Positions 42,610 through 51,683 are shown, numbered from the stretch's first letter. The stretch: 64,000 bases of DNA from an uncultured Flavobacteriales bacterium (GCA_905479915.1 CAJQOH010000038.1:1-64000), one strand, 5' to 3'. Numbers and translations: made by a program. The notes: generated by a model not told the origin, from the letters alone.

Positions 42610-44724
42610 CTATAGCTTAATTCCAATAACACAAACATCGTCTAATTGTTCTAACTCCCCTTTCCATTCATTAAAAGAACTGAGCAACTTATCTTTTTGC
42701 GCCTTAACAGACAGTTCATGATTAGCAATTAATAATTGTTTAAATCGTTTCTTCATAAATTTCTTTCCTCTTTCTCCTCCAAACTGATCAACATATCCAT
42801 CAGTAAATAAATACACTAAATCATTCTTATCTAAACTGATTTTATGATTCGTAAAAGGTTGTTGATTCGTATGAAATCCTATTGGTTGTTTATTCGCTTT
42901 AATTTCATAAAAATTAGAATCAGACTCGTCAATAGAAATTGAGTCTTTATCAAATCTACTCAACCCTTTATTTGAAGAAAGAACCCATAAAGGATTATTT
43001 GCCCCTGCCCACTCTATGTTCCTTCTTGCCTTATCGATCTTTATCATAGACATATCCATACCATCTCTACTTTCTCCCACCAATCCTCTCTGACCAAGCT
43101 CTCGTATAACTTTAGTTCTTAATTGATTTAAAATTTCTGCTGGAGAAAGCAATTCTTTTTGAGCATTAATCTCATTCAAAAAAGCAATCCCTAACATACT
43201 CATAAACCCACCAGGAACTCCATGACCAGTACAATCTGCTGCAGTAATATAAATATTTTCTTCTTTCTCTATCATCCAATAAAAATCTCCACTAACAATA
43301 TCTTTAGGTTGAAATAAAACAAAATGTTCCGGAAAACGTGATAAATCTCTTTCTTTAGAGCTTAATACCGCTTGCTGTATCCGTTGAGCATAGTTAATAC
43401 TATCTGTAATCTCTTTGTTTTTTTCTTCAACAATTTCTTTTTGATTGGCCAATATAGTGTTTACTTTTTTCCGCTGCTGAGATCCTCTAAATATAAAAAA
43501 CAGGATAACTAACACCGATGTTAATGCTACTGCCATCGCAATTTTTTGCAAACGCTGATTCTCAATATCTGTTTGTTGCAATACTTTCTCTTTATTTAAT
43601 AATGCAATTTCTTTTCGTTTAGAATCATTTTCATAAATAGCATCCAACTCTGCTATTTGCCTATTGGTTTCTTCATTTAATAACGAATCTTTATAGCTTG
43701 TAAATTCCTGATAATAGATAAAGGCAGCTTTATAATCTCCCTTTTGAGCAGCTACTCCAGCCAAACCTTCTAAAGCAGAAACTAAATCTTCTACTATACC
43801 TATTTCTTTGGCCATATCATAACCTCTATCCAAATAAAACGAAGCACTGTTTAAGTCTCCAATATTCAAGTAGCCTTCACCTATATTTATATACGATTGG
43901 CAAATACCCCTTTTATTATTCAACTTCCTTTCCATAGCTAAAGCCTCTATATTGTACTTCAATCCTTTTTCATAATCTTTTTGATGAAAATACAACTGAC
44001 CAATATTTGTTAAAGATGAAGCAATTCCCTGCACATCATTTATTTTTCGCTTTATTTCTAATGATTTTTCATAATAAAAAAATGCGCTATCTAACTTATT
44101 TAAGTTTCTATAAACGATCCCTATATTGTTATAAGAACCTGATATCCCTGCAGAATCTTTATTAACTATATCTATCGCCAAAGATTTTCTATGATATTCA
44201 ATTGCCTTAACTAAAGCGCCTTTACTTTTATAAATACTCCCTAAATTATTATAGATAGCAGACATCCTACCAGTATCATTAATTTTTTCAAACTTTTTAA
44301 GTGCTTTAAAATAATACTGAACTGAAGCTTCAAATTCTCCTTTGTAATAATTAACTATTCCCAAGTTTAGTAAAGCTTGAGCTTGCCAGAAATCATTTTC
44401 AAGGACCTTATTAATTGATAATGATTTATTGTAATAAATGATTGCAGAATCAAACTTTGATTGATAATCTAATGCTAAACCTAAATTGAGGTAAGATCTT
44501 GCAATTTGACTATCTATCTTAACAAGGTTTAATTGGAGTAATGCATATTGCTCAGCTTTTTCTGGAGATGAATTTAACTCTCCAGAGATTATTTGATTAA
44601 TTGCCTCAAACTGCAAATTAACATCTTTAGAATTTTCAACAAAATTGACTAAACTATCAGTATTCGAGTATGAATACTCAAAAGAAAAAAGGAAAAGTAA
44701 TATGAATACCCATTTGATTTTCAA
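42610..44724 (-). CDS. TPR-containing membrane PP2C/SpoIIE-type phosphatase
   Basis: This 704-residue protein has a signal peptide (residues 1-20). About seven tetratricopeptide repeats occupy residues 60-340 (for example SGSYNNIGIVYRNLNKLDSAFFYYEKSLEI). A membrane helix near 390-415 (AMAVALTSVLVILFFIF) and a coiled coil follow. The SpoIIE-type PP2C domain spans about 450-704, with GDFYWMIEKEENIYITAADCTGHGVPGGFMS and LFTDGYVDQFGG. Periplasmic TPRs would sense a partner and the cytoplasmic phosphatase would act on a phosphoprotein. The SiaC-like gene next to it is a good candidate target. The start is TTG, as no ATG gives the signal peptide. Confidence 0.88.
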   Translation of the reverse strand: MKIKWVFILLFLFSFEYSYSNTDSLVNFVENSKDVNLQFEAINQIISGELNSSPEKAEQYALLQLNLVKIDSQIARSYLNLGLALDYQSKFDSAIIYYNKSLSINKVLENDFWQAQALLNLGIVNYYKGEFEASVQYYFKALKKFEKINDTGRMSAIYNNLGSIYKSKGALVKAIEYHRKSLAIDIVNKDSAGISGSYNNIGIVYRNLNKLDSAFFYYEKSLEIKRKINDVQGIASSLTNIGQLYFHQKDYEKGLKYNIEALAMERKLNNKRGICQSYINIGEGYLNIGDLNSASFYLDRGYDMAKEIGIVEDLVSALEGLAGVAAQKGDYKAAFIYYQEFTSYKDSLLNEETNRQIAELDAIYENDSKRKEIALLNKEKVLQQTDIENQRLQKIAMAVALTSVLVILFFIFRGSQQRKKVNTILANQKEIVEEKNKEITDSINYAQRIQQAVLSSKERDLSRFPEHFVLFQPKDIVSGDFYWMIEKEENIYITAADCTGHGVPGGFMSMLGIAFLNEINAQKELLSPAEILNQLRTKVIRELGQRGLVGESRDGMDMSMIKIDKARRNIEWAGANNPLWVLSSNKGLSRFDKDSISIDESDSNFYEIKANKQPIGFHTNQQPFTNHKISLDKNDLVYLFTDGYVDQFGGERGKKFMKKRFKQLLIANHELSVKAQKDKLLSSFNEWKGELEQLDDVCVIGIKL

Positions 44725-44776
44725 GACTACAAGGTAAATTATTTTATCTAAAATAAAAGCCTTTTAAGCAACTATT

Positions 44777-45154
44777 CTAGAGTCTCTTAAATTCAAATGG
44801 AATTTGAATAATTGATTCCAAATCTTCTCCTAAGGCTTCCATATCCTCATCATCTTCATCAAAGTTCCATATTACTTTCACATTATGACCAGATTCTTTT
44901 AAATAAATTTCAAGCCTTTTCATTAATATGAGTAAACACTCTGTAGAATGTGTGTTTAAATAATCCAAGTAGACAAACAAAATAACCTCTTTAGGGTCCG
45001 TCTTAATAAACTCTGCTATCCAATCTTCAAGAGGTTGATAGAGTTTTACCGGATTTTCAGGAATAGAACGACCAACAATTTTTAACAATCCAGAACTTGG
45101 ATTAAAATCGATACTCGGACATTTAAATTCGCCCTCTATTATTAGTGGTTTCAT
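44777..45154 (-). CDS. SiaC-family (DUF1987) partner-switch phosphoprotein
   Basis: This 125-residue protein matches the DUF1987/SiaC family: MKPLIIEGEFKCPSIDFNPS, GLLKIVGRSIPENP and FVYLDYLNTHSTECLLILM, where Thr/Ser near the LNT-S stretch is the phosphorylation region. In Pseudomonas, SiaC is dephosphorylated by the PP2C phosphatase SiaA and phosphorylated by SiaB, controlling a diguanylate cyclase. Here a PP2C phosphatase gene follows 52 nt downstream on the same strand. Neither SiaB nor a GGDEF protein is nearby. Confidence 0.85.
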   Translation of the reverse strand: MKPLIIEGEFKCPSIDFNPSSGLLKIVGRSIPENPVKLYQPLEDWIAEFIKTDPKEVILFVYLDYLNTHSTECLLILMKRLEIYLKESGHNVKVIWNFDEDDEDMEALGEDLESIIQIPFEFKRL

Positions 45155-45184
45155 AACACTAACAAAACTAATTAAGTTGGTGGA

Positions 45185-45817
45185 CTATTTCAAAATCTCA
45201 GCAAAAGATTTCTTAAACTTTTCAACCTTTGGGCTTACCACTGCTCTACAATATGGTTGATTGCCATTAGAACTAAAGTAATCTTGGTGATAATCTTCTG
45301 CAGGATAAAAACTCGCTATCGACTCTATTTCAGTAACAATAGGGTCATCAAATACTTTATCAGCATTTAATTTATTTAAAATAGCAAGAGCAACTTCTTT
45401 TTGAGATTCATTATGATAATAAATACCTGAACGATACTGTGTACCTACATCTCCACCTTGTCTATTTAATGTGGTAGGATCATGAACTTGCCAAAACACT
45501 TCTAGTATTTTAGCTAAAGAAACTACCTCAGGATCATAAACTATTTGACAAACTTCAGCATGACCGGTTCTACCAGTACACACTTCTTTATAAGAAGGAT
45601 TTTTAATAGACCCATTAGAATATCCTGAAACAACACTTTCAACACCTTTTATATCTTGAAATATTGCTTCTACACACCAAAAACAACCTGCACCTAAAGT
45701 TATTGTATCCATATTTGAATGATTAATTTCTGTTTTGGTTTTTATCTTTTCTGCCTTATAATCGTTACAAGACATCAAAACAAAACCTGTTATAATTGTT
45801 ACTATAATTTGCTTCAT
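45185..45817 (-). CDS. msrA: Peptide methionine sulfoxide reductase MsrA, lipoprotein
   Basis: This protein of about 210 residues reduces methionine-S-sulfoxide. The active site is TLGAGCFWCVEAIFQDIKGV (GCFWC near residue 45). VSGYSNG, GHAEVCQIVYDP and YHQDYF follow, as in all MsrA. A lipobox (FVLMSCNDYK) precedes the domain, so the enzyme is exported and membrane-anchored, protecting periplasmic proteins. The ATG at 45817 is chosen because it gives the lipoprotein signal; the frame is open to 45856. Confidence 0.94.
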   Translation of the reverse strand: MKQIIVTIITGFVLMSCNDYKAEKIKTKTEINHSNMDTITLGAGCFWCVEAIFQDIKGVESVVSGYSNGSIKNPSYKEVCTGRTGHAEVCQIVYDPEVVSLAKILEVFWQVHDPTTLNRQGGDVGTQYRSGIYYHNESQKEVALAILNKLNADKVFDDPIVTEIESIASFYPAEDYHQDYFSSNGNQPYCRAVVSPKVEKFKKSFAEILK

Positions 45818-45865
45818 GCGTTTTAGTTTTATTCTCCTAAAACTAAAATTCAGCAATATTATTAC

Positions 45866-46741
45866 CTAATAAGATGTTATCAAGTCTTTAATGCTATTGT
45901 TTGTCTTTTCACTGACATTAACCAGTGGCAAACGAACAGCATCTCCAATAATTCCCAAATCTTTTAACGCTGCTTTTACTCCTGCAGGATTTCCTTCACA
46001 AAACAATAAGTCTATCATAGAAAAATACTTGTAATGCAAATCTCTAGCAGTATCCATATCATTAGTTAAAGCTGAACCTACCATTCCCGAAAATCCTTTT
46101 GGAAAAGCATTGGCCAAAACAGAAATTACTCCATGTCCTCCACTGGCAATCATTGGCAGTGTTAAGGCATCATCTCCAGAAATAACTAAGAAATCTGAAG
46201 GTGCTGTATTTATGATTTCCATACACTGCTCTAAACTTCCTGAAGCTTCTTTAACAGCAATAATATTGTCAAAATCTTTTGCCAAACGAACTGTAGTTTC
46301 AGCTAATATATTAGAACTTGTTCTACCTGGAACATTGTATAATATGATAGGCAATTTAGATGCCGCAGCAACTGCTTTATAATGTTGGTAAATCCCTTCT
46401 TGAGTAGGTTTATTATAATATGGGCTCACTGATAAAATAGCATCAACACCTGTAAAATCTGTTGATTTGAATGCTTCTACAACAGTTGAAGTACAATTTC
46501 CTCCTACACCCAGGACAATTGGCAACCTTCCATTATTAATTTTAATAATAAAAGCCAATGTTTCTTCTTTTTCCTGTTTACTTAAAGTTACAGATTCACC
46601 CGTTGTACCTTGTACAACCAAGTAATTAATTCCATTAGCGATTAAATGTTCCACTAACTTTTCTAGCCCTTTGTAATCTACACTCTTGTCTTCATTAAAT
46701 GGAGTTACAATTGCTACACCTGTTCCTTTAAATTTTTTCAT
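45866..46741 (-). CDS. dapA: 4-hydroxy-tetrahydrodipicolinate synthase
   Basis: This 291-residue TIM-barrel enzyme condenses pyruvate and aspartate semialdehyde in lysine and diaminopimelate synthesis. It has GTGVAIVTPFNEDKSVDY, VQGTTGESVTLSKQE, YNVPGRTSSN and the Schiff-base lysine in IIAVKEASGSLEQ (near residue 162). dapB, the next enzyme, is encoded at 61.8 kb in another cluster. Confidence 0.96.
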   Translation of the reverse strand: MKKFKGTGVAIVTPFNEDKSVDYKGLEKLVEHLIANGINYLVVQGTTGESVTLSKQEKEETLAFIIKINNGRLPIVLGVGGNCTSTVVEAFKSTDFTGVDAILSVSPYYNKPTQEGIYQHYKAVAAASKLPIILYNVPGRTSSNILAETTVRLAKDFDNIIAVKEASGSLEQCMEIINTAPSDFLVISGDDALTLPMIASGGHGVISVLANAFPKGFSGMVGSALTNDMDTARDLHYKYFSMIDLLFCEGNPAGVKAALKDLGIIGDAVRLPLVNVSEKTNNSIKDLITSY

Positions 46742-46872
46742 AACTTATTTTTTTTGTAAAGATTCTATTATTTCATCAAATCATGAAGTATTTTAAATTA
46801 TTTAATTAATAGTTATTTCTATTTAAATTAAACGATAATCTTAACTAATTTAGACCTCAACAAAATTCATTT

Positions 46873-47658
46873 ATGAAATCTAAACAAGAAATAGTAAACA
46901 ACTGGCTTCCTCGATACACAGGAACGGAATTAAAAGACTTTGGAAAATATATTTTATTGACCAATTTCAACAATTATGTTGATGTTTTTGCAGAGCAACA
47001 TAATGTTGAAGTTAATGGAACTGATAAAGCAATGCCCAATGCAACTGCCAACGGAATTACTATTATCAATTTTAGTATGGGAAGTGCCAACGCTGCTACT
47101 ATTATGGATTTATTAAGTGCTATAGAACCTAAAGCATGTCTGTTTTTAGGAAAATGTGGAGGTTTAAAAAAGAAGAATGAATTAGGAGATTTCATACTCC
47201 CTTTAGCTGCAATTCGCGGTGAAGGAACATCGGATGATTATTTACCACCTGAGGTACCAGCTTTACCAGCTTTCACCCTTCAAAGAGCTGTCTCATCTAC
47301 CATTAGAGGAATGGGAAAAGATTATTGGACAGGTACAGTTTATACTACCAATCGTAGGGTATGGGAGCATGATGAAGACTTTAAAGATTATTTAAGAGAA
47401 ATTAGAGCTATGGCCATTGATATGGAAACTGCAACTCTTTTTGTTACCGGGTTTGCCAATAGCATTCCAGTGGGAGCATTGTTATTAGTTTCTGATCAAC
47501 CAATGATTGCTGAAGGTGTAAAAACAGATAAAAGTGATGCTTCGGTCACTAAAAACTATGTAGACAATCATATTTCAATAGGTATAAAATCTTTGGAAGA
47601 AATTAAGAATAACGGCACCAGTGTTAAACACTTAAAATACTCATACACTGAAGATTAA
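46873..47658 (+). CDS. amn: AMP nucleosidase
   Basis: This 261-residue enzyme of the nucleoside phosphorylase fold has INFSMGSANAATIMDLL and CLFLGKCGGLKKKNELGDFILP. AIDMETATLFVTGF is where the PNP family binds the ribose, and LLLVSDQPM follows. The short Bacteroidetes type lacks the N-terminal domain of E. coli Amn. It would hydrolyse AMP to adenine and ribose-5-phosphate. The stop overlaps the holA start by one base. Confidence 0.9.
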   Translation: MKSKQEIVNNWLPRYTGTELKDFGKYILLTNFNNYVDVFAEQHNVEVNGTDKAMPNATANGITIINFSMGSANAATIMDLLSAIEPKACLFLGKCGGLKKKNELGDFILPLAAIRGEGTSDDYLPPEVPALPAFTLQRAVSSTIRGMGKDYWTGTVYTTNRRVWEHDEDFKDYLREIRAMAIDMETATLFVTGFANSIPVGALLLVSDQPMIAEGVKTDKSDASVTKNYVDNHISIGIKSLEEIKNNGTSVKHLKYSYTED

Positions 47659-48659
47659 TGGATCACATTCAGATAATAAAAGACATAAAGAATAAAGTAT
47701 ATCATCCGGTTTACTTTTTAACTGGTGATGAGACTTACTACATAGATTTAATCTCCGATTATATCGAAAACAATGTACTAGATGAGACCGAAAAAGACTT
47801 TAACCAAACCATATTATACGGTAAGGAGAGTGATATAACGACTATAATTGCTGAAGCCAAACGCTACCCAATGATGGCCAATAATAATGTGGTAATTATT
47901 AAGGAAGCACAGCACTTGGGTGCTCAATTAGATAAATTAGAAAGCTACTTAGAAAACCCTACCCCCTCTACATTGTTGGTTTTCTGTTATAAATACAAAA
48001 AAGTAGACGGTAGAAAAGCTATCGGAAAGCTTTTAAAAAAGAAAACAATCTATTTTGAATCTAAGAAGCTTTATGACAATCAGGTTCCTGATTGGATTAC
48101 TGGTTATTTAAAAAAGAAGCGCTATTCCATTACTCCTCCTGCTGCTATGTTAATTGCTGACTCATTAGGTACTGATCTTGGAAAAATTGTAAATGAGCTA
48201 GAAAAATTAACCATCAATGTTTTAGAAGGCAATGAAATTACTCCTGAAACAGTTGAAAAAAACATAGGAATTAGTAAAGACTTCAACAACTTTGAGCTAA
48301 ACAAAGCTTTAGGCAGTAAAGATATTTTAAAAGCCAACAAAATTATTTTCCATTTTAGTAAAAATGAAAAAGACCACCCTTTAGTCGTTACTATTGGATT
48401 AATGTACAGTTTCTTTAGTAACATATTAAAAGTGCACTATACCAAAGACAAATCCAAAAACAACTTGGCTTCTGTTTTGCGTATTAGTCCATTTTTTGTT
48501 GGGGAATATGAAACTGCAGCCCGCAATTACCCTATTCGTAAAACAGTAAAAATAATTGAATATTTAAGGGATTACGATTTAAAATCTAAAGGTGTAAACA
48601 ATACCTCTGCTTCTAATAGTGAGCTACTAAAGGAGTTGGTTTTTAAGGTTTTACATTGA
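47658..48659 (+). CDS. holA: DNA polymerase III delta subunit
   Basis: This 333-residue clamp-loader subunit opens sliding clamps at the replication fork. It has VYFLTGDETYYIDLISDYIE, ANNNVVIIKEAQHL and TPSTLLVFCYKYKKVDGRK, with the AAA-like but ATP-inactive fold. The C-terminal collar contains DHPLVVTIGLMYSFFSNIL. The overlap with the AMP nucleosidase gene (ATGG at the TAA) indicates co-translation. Confidence 0.92.
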   Translation: MDHIQIIKDIKNKVYHPVYFLTGDETYYIDLISDYIENNVLDETEKDFNQTILYGKESDITTIIAEAKRYPMMANNNVVIIKEAQHLGAQLDKLESYLENPTPSTLLVFCYKYKKVDGRKAIGKLLKKKTIYFESKKLYDNQVPDWITGYLKKKRYSITPPAAMLIADSLGTDLGKIVNELEKLTINVLEGNEITPETVEKNIGISKDFNNFELNKALGSKDILKANKIIFHFSKNEKDHPLVVTIGLMYSFFSNILKVHYTKDKSKNNLASVLRISPFFVGEYETAARNYPIRKTVKIIEYLRDYDLKSKGVNNTSASNSELLKELVFKVLH

Positions 48660-48660
48660 A

Positions 48661-49029
48661 ATGGACATCAATACTTGTTTTAAATATCTCAATTTTATAT
48701 CGGAAGAAGCCAGTCGATTTTTATCAGATGGAAAAATATCTGATGATGAAGTGATTAGATTTTCTGTTGAATTAAATAAATTCAAAAAAGAATCTACTTC
48801 AAGCAACCTTCCTGAAAAGTTAAAGATGAAAATTAATTTAATGAACTTTAACTATTCTCCTAAACAAATTGAACTTAACTCTATGTTTTGGTTAGCCGGC
48901 ATATTAACCTTAGGATTCTGGTCTATTTTAATTCACATTAAAAGACAAAGCACTAGGAAATCGAAATTGGAGGAGATCAGAAGCTTTTCAAATAGTCTTG
49001 CTATGGAAATCAAACTAAACTATTTGTAG
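48661..49029 (+). CDS. Small membrane protein of unknown function
   Basis: This 122-residue protein is not recognised. It has a soluble helical N-terminal region (ISEEASRFLSDGKISDDEVIRFSVEL) and one hydrophobic segment near residues 78-94 (MFWLAGILTLGFWSILI). A basic C-terminal helix follows (HIKRQSTRKSKLEEIRSF). The gene begins one base after the holA stop and so is likely read from the same mRNA. No motif gives a function. Confidence 0.6.
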   Translation: MDINTCFKYLNFISEEASRFLSDGKISDDEVIRFSVELNKFKKESTSSNLPEKLKMKINLMNFNYSPKQIELNSMFWLAGILTLGFWSILIHIKRQSTRKSKLEEIRSFSNSLAMEIKLNYL

Positions 49030-49060
49030 TTTCTAAATCAAGTTCAGAATGACAAAACAC

Positions 49061-49151
49061 AGCGTTAGGGATAGAAGTGGCATCCTTTTTCTTTAAGTCA
49101 CATTTCGACTCCGCTCAATGACCGAAAGAAAAAGATACAACGAATAGCCCG
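49061..49151 (+). repeat. Intergenic hairpin element, copy 2
   Basis: The order is AGCGTTAGGGATAGAAGTGG, CATC, stem CTTTTTCTTT, loop with TTTCGACTCCGCTCAATG, stem AAAGAAAAAG, ATACAACGAATAGCCCG. The stem arms are 49085-49094 and 49125-49134. It is the same family as 16152-16251 in the opposite direction. The remainder of the 359-bp gap holds a 9-bp hairpin (49229-49251) and a promoter for the next gene. Confidence 0.65.
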
Positions 49152-49228
49152 TTTAAACGCCCAAACAACACCACACAAAAAAACAGCTTAGTACTTTTAT
49201 AAATATAATGAAGTGATTGAAAAAATTC

Positions 49229-49251
49229 TGTGAAAAATTATTTTTTTCACA
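49229..49251 (+). terminator. Hairpin in the gap after the holA unit
   Basis: TGTGAAAAA and TTTTTCACA pair perfectly around TTATT. It could end transcription of the AMP nucleosidase-holA unit, although it is 200 nt downstream. Confidence 0.35.
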
Positions 49252-49339
49252 ATACCCATCATAAACAGTGGCTTTCAGATAAGTATACATACTGATTACT
49301 AATACCACTTTTCCACACATCAAGGGTTCATTTTATTTT

Positions 49340-49347
49340 TATTTTTG
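49340..49347 (+). promoter_or_regulatory. Predicted -7 box (TATTTTTG) for the coiled-coil protein gene
   Basis: TATTTTTG fits TAnnTTTG; the leader to ATG 49389 is about 38 nt. Confidence 0.4.
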
Positions 49348-49388
49348 ATAGAAAATGATTTTTAAGAGAGATTTACGAATCTATCACT

Positions 49389-50213
49389 ATGAAAAAAATA
49401 AATTTTAAAAATATCCTTTCATTTTGGATAGGCTTTTCCATAATAGCTTTATCGTTCTCAATAATAAAATTCTCAAATACATTACTTAAAGTAAATAACA
49501 ACATCCCTGAAATACTTAATCAAATTGAGGCTATTAATCAAAGAATAGATACAATTTCAACAAGAACTATTCCTGATATTATCAATCTCACTCCCAAAAT
49601 ATTGAGTCAAATAGATAGTGTTCAAACAAAAATACCACCGATCTTACTACGAGTTGATTCTATTACCAAACAAATACCAAATATCACCAACACCATTGAT
49701 AATGCTACAGAAACCACCAATCAAACCTTAATTCGAATAGATTCAATTAATAAAAAAATACCAGAAATTTTTAATTTAGTGAATATTACAAATGACTCTA
49801 TCAGTAATTACTTAAATCAAACAAAAGTGATTATAACCAATGCTGATAATATAGCTAAAGATGCTGGTAGAAATGCTACTAAAGGTGTTATTGGAGGCAT
49901 TGTATCCATCCCTATTGATGTAGTTAAAGGAGCTGGTAATTTTGTTCTAGGAAAATACAGCAAGCTAACAAAGAAAGAAATTATTGAAGTTGAAAAAGTA
50001 GTTGTAGAATTCTTGAATAAGAATTCTACAAAAAATAAGTTGAAGTGGAATAGTGAAAAAATTAAAAAATCTGGCACAATAGAAATTTTAAAAAAATATC
50101 AAAGACAAGGAAAATTTATTAAGAAAATTAAACTTACTCTTAATGAGAATAATGAATCTATTATTGTTCATTTTTATCAAAAAAAAGACAAGTCTTGGTT
50201 TTTTTTGAAATAA
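49389..50213 (+). CDS. Membrane-anchored coiled-coil repeat protein of unknown function
   Basis: This 274-residue protein has an N-terminal membrane helix (ILSFWIGFSIIALSFSIIKF). Residues about 35-140 form a long periodic segment with the unit I-P-x-I-x-x-x-x-x-x-I-x-x-I-D-(S/T)-I (IPEILNQIEAINQRIDTIS, IPDIINLTPKILSQIDSVQ, IPPILLRVDSITKQIP). This should make a rod-like coiled coil. A glycine-rich hydrophobic patch (GVIGGIVSIPIDVVKGAGNFVLG) follows, then a basic C-terminal domain with short strands. I do not recognise the family. A tail-fibre or tether-like role is possible but unsupported. Confidence 0.6.
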   Translation: MKKINFKNILSFWIGFSIIALSFSIIKFSNTLLKVNNNIPEILNQIEAINQRIDTISTRTIPDIINLTPKILSQIDSVQTKIPPILLRVDSITKQIPNITNTIDNATETTNQTLIRIDSINKKIPEIFNLVNITNDSISNYLNQTKVIITNADNIAKDAGRNATKGVIGGIVSIPIDVVKGAGNFVLGKYSKLTKKEIIEVEKVVVEFLNKNSTKNKLKWNSEKIKKSGTIEILKKYQRQGKFIKKIKLTLNENNESIIVHFYQKKDKSWFFLK

Positions 50214-50268
50214 TTCAAGAAATATATTCAGTAAAAAAAACGTTTTACAGCAAAGTATAAATTACATT

Positions 50269-50298
50269 AAAAAGCAGCTACTATTTCTAGTAACTGCT
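50269..50298 (-). terminator. Terminator of the methionine gamma-lyase-like gene
   Basis: On the minus strand the stem AGCAGTTACTA/TAGTAGCTGCT with loop GAAA (one mismatch) is followed by TTTTT. It is placed 24 nt after the stop of the minus-strand gene. Confidence 0.65.
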
Positions 50299-50321
50299 CT
50301 TAACCTATCCGTAAATTAATT

Positions 50322-51518
50322 TTAACCTACAGCTTCTATATGTCTTTTAATAGCTTGGTACGTTCTTTCGATATTATTGTCTAAACCAATAGAAATACGA
50401 ACTAAACCATCAGACAATCCCATTTCAGTTCTTTCTTCTTCTGGAATTTCTGAAGATGTACTTCCGCCTGGAGCACTAAATAAAGTTTTATATGAACCTA
50501 AACTAACAGCCAAATAACCAACATTATCATCTTGCATTTTTTCCATTAAAGCATTCGCTTTTTCAGAGTTTTGCATATCAATAACAAACAATCCACCAAA
50601 TCCAAACTCTTCATTAAACATGTTTTTCATTGTTTCATGCTGAGGGTGACTTTCTAAACCTGGATAAATAATTCTATAGCCATCTTTGGCTAAACTTGTT
50701 GCCAAATGCATTGCATTATAACTGTGTTGCTTCATTCGGATATGAAGTGTTCTTAAATTCTTTAGAATGCTTGAAGATCTAAAACTATCCAATACAGGTC
50801 CTAAAAGCATAGCTGCACCATCATTCACATCATACATTGAGTTAATAAACTCTTCAGATCCACAAACAGTCCCAGCAACACAATCACTCATCCCATTAAT
50901 AAACTTTGTCATACTATGTACAACAACATCAGCACCTAATTTCGCTGGAGAAAAAATCATTGGAGAGAATGTATTATCCACTACCAATTTACAATTGTTG
51001 GCCTTAGCAATTTTTGAAAGCTCAGTAATATTAGAAACCTCTAACATTGGATTACTAATCGTTTCACAATAAATAACTTTAGTTTCAGGAGTTATAGCTG
51101 CTTTAACTTGCTCTAAATTGGTAGTATCTACAAAAGTTGAATTGACACCAAATTTCGGAGCAAAGTTTTTAAAGAAAGCATAGGTCCCACCATAAATGGT
51201 TCTACTCGTTACAATATGATCATCAGCATTACATAACTGTAAAATAGCTGAAGTAATAGCTCCCATTCCAGACGCCATTACACAAGCACTTTCTGTCCCT
51301 TCCATTTCTGCCAAAGCCATAGATAAATATCTATTGGTTGGGTTCCAGTGTCTAGAGTATAAATAACATCCTTCTACTTCACCTTCAAAAACACCTTCCA
51401 TTGTTCCTGCCCTTAAAAAGGTATAGGTAGAAGAGTCTGTAATTGAGGGGTTTACTCCCCCATATTCTCCAAAATATTGTAAATCTTGAATATTATCTGC
51501 TGGATTAAATTTTGACAT
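50322..51518 (-). CDS. Trans-sulfuration PLP enzyme, methionine gamma-lyase-like
   Basis: This 398-residue PLP enzyme of the Cys/Met metabolism family has the PLP lysine in DVVVHSMTKFINGMSDCVAG (near residue 205) and the cofactor-binding SRHWNPTNRYL. ASGMGAITSAILQL and SNPMLEVSNI complete the pattern. Family members cleave methionine, cystathionine or cysteine, and the sequence does not decide the substrate. The divergent Lrp gene, 165 bp away, suggests amino-acid-responsive control, as with mdeA/mdeR pairs. It has its own terminator and a TATTTTTG box at 51555-51548. Confidence 0.88.
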   Translation of the reverse strand: MSKFNPADNIQDLQYFGEYGGVNPSITDSSTYTFLRAGTMEGVFEGEVEGCYLYSRHWNPTNRYLSMALAEMEGTESACVMASGMGAITSAILQLCNADDHIVTSRTIYGGTYAFFKNFAPKFGVNSTFVDTTNLEQVKAAITPETKVIYCETISNPMLEVSNITELSKIAKANNCKLVVDNTFSPMIFSPAKLGADVVVHSMTKFINGMSDCVAGTVCGSEEFINSMYDVNDGAAMLLGPVLDSFRSSSILKNLRTLHIRMKQHSYNAMHLATSLAKDGYRIIYPGLESHPQHETMKNMFNEEFGFGGLFVIDMQNSEKANALMEKMQDDNVGYLAVSLGSYKTLFSAPGGSTSSEIPEEERTEMGLSDGLVRISIGLDNNIERTYQAIKRHIEAVG

Positions 51519-51547
51519 ACTTAGATAGTTTTAATGTTATTTTCATT

Positions 51548-51555
51548 CAAAAATA
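51548..51555 (-). promoter_or_regulatory. Predicted -7 box (TATTTTTG) for the gamma-lyase-like gene
   Basis: TATTTTTG on the minus strand ends 29 nt before the ATG, inside the divergent intergenic region with the Lrp gene. Confidence 0.45.
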
Positions 51556-51639
51556 GAACAATTACAACTTTAAACCTATAACATCACGTAAATACAGAAA
51601 ATAACACTGTAAAAATTAATTAAAGTAGATTATTCAACT

Positions 51640-51647
51640 TATTTTTG
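51640..51647 (+). promoter_or_regulatory. Predicted -7 box (TATTTTTG) for the Lrp gene
   Basis: TATTTTTG fits the consensus and ends 36 nt before ATG 51684. Confidence 0.4.
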
Positions 51648-51683
51648 TGTTGAATTTATTCTTTAACAGAAAAATTTTCTTTT

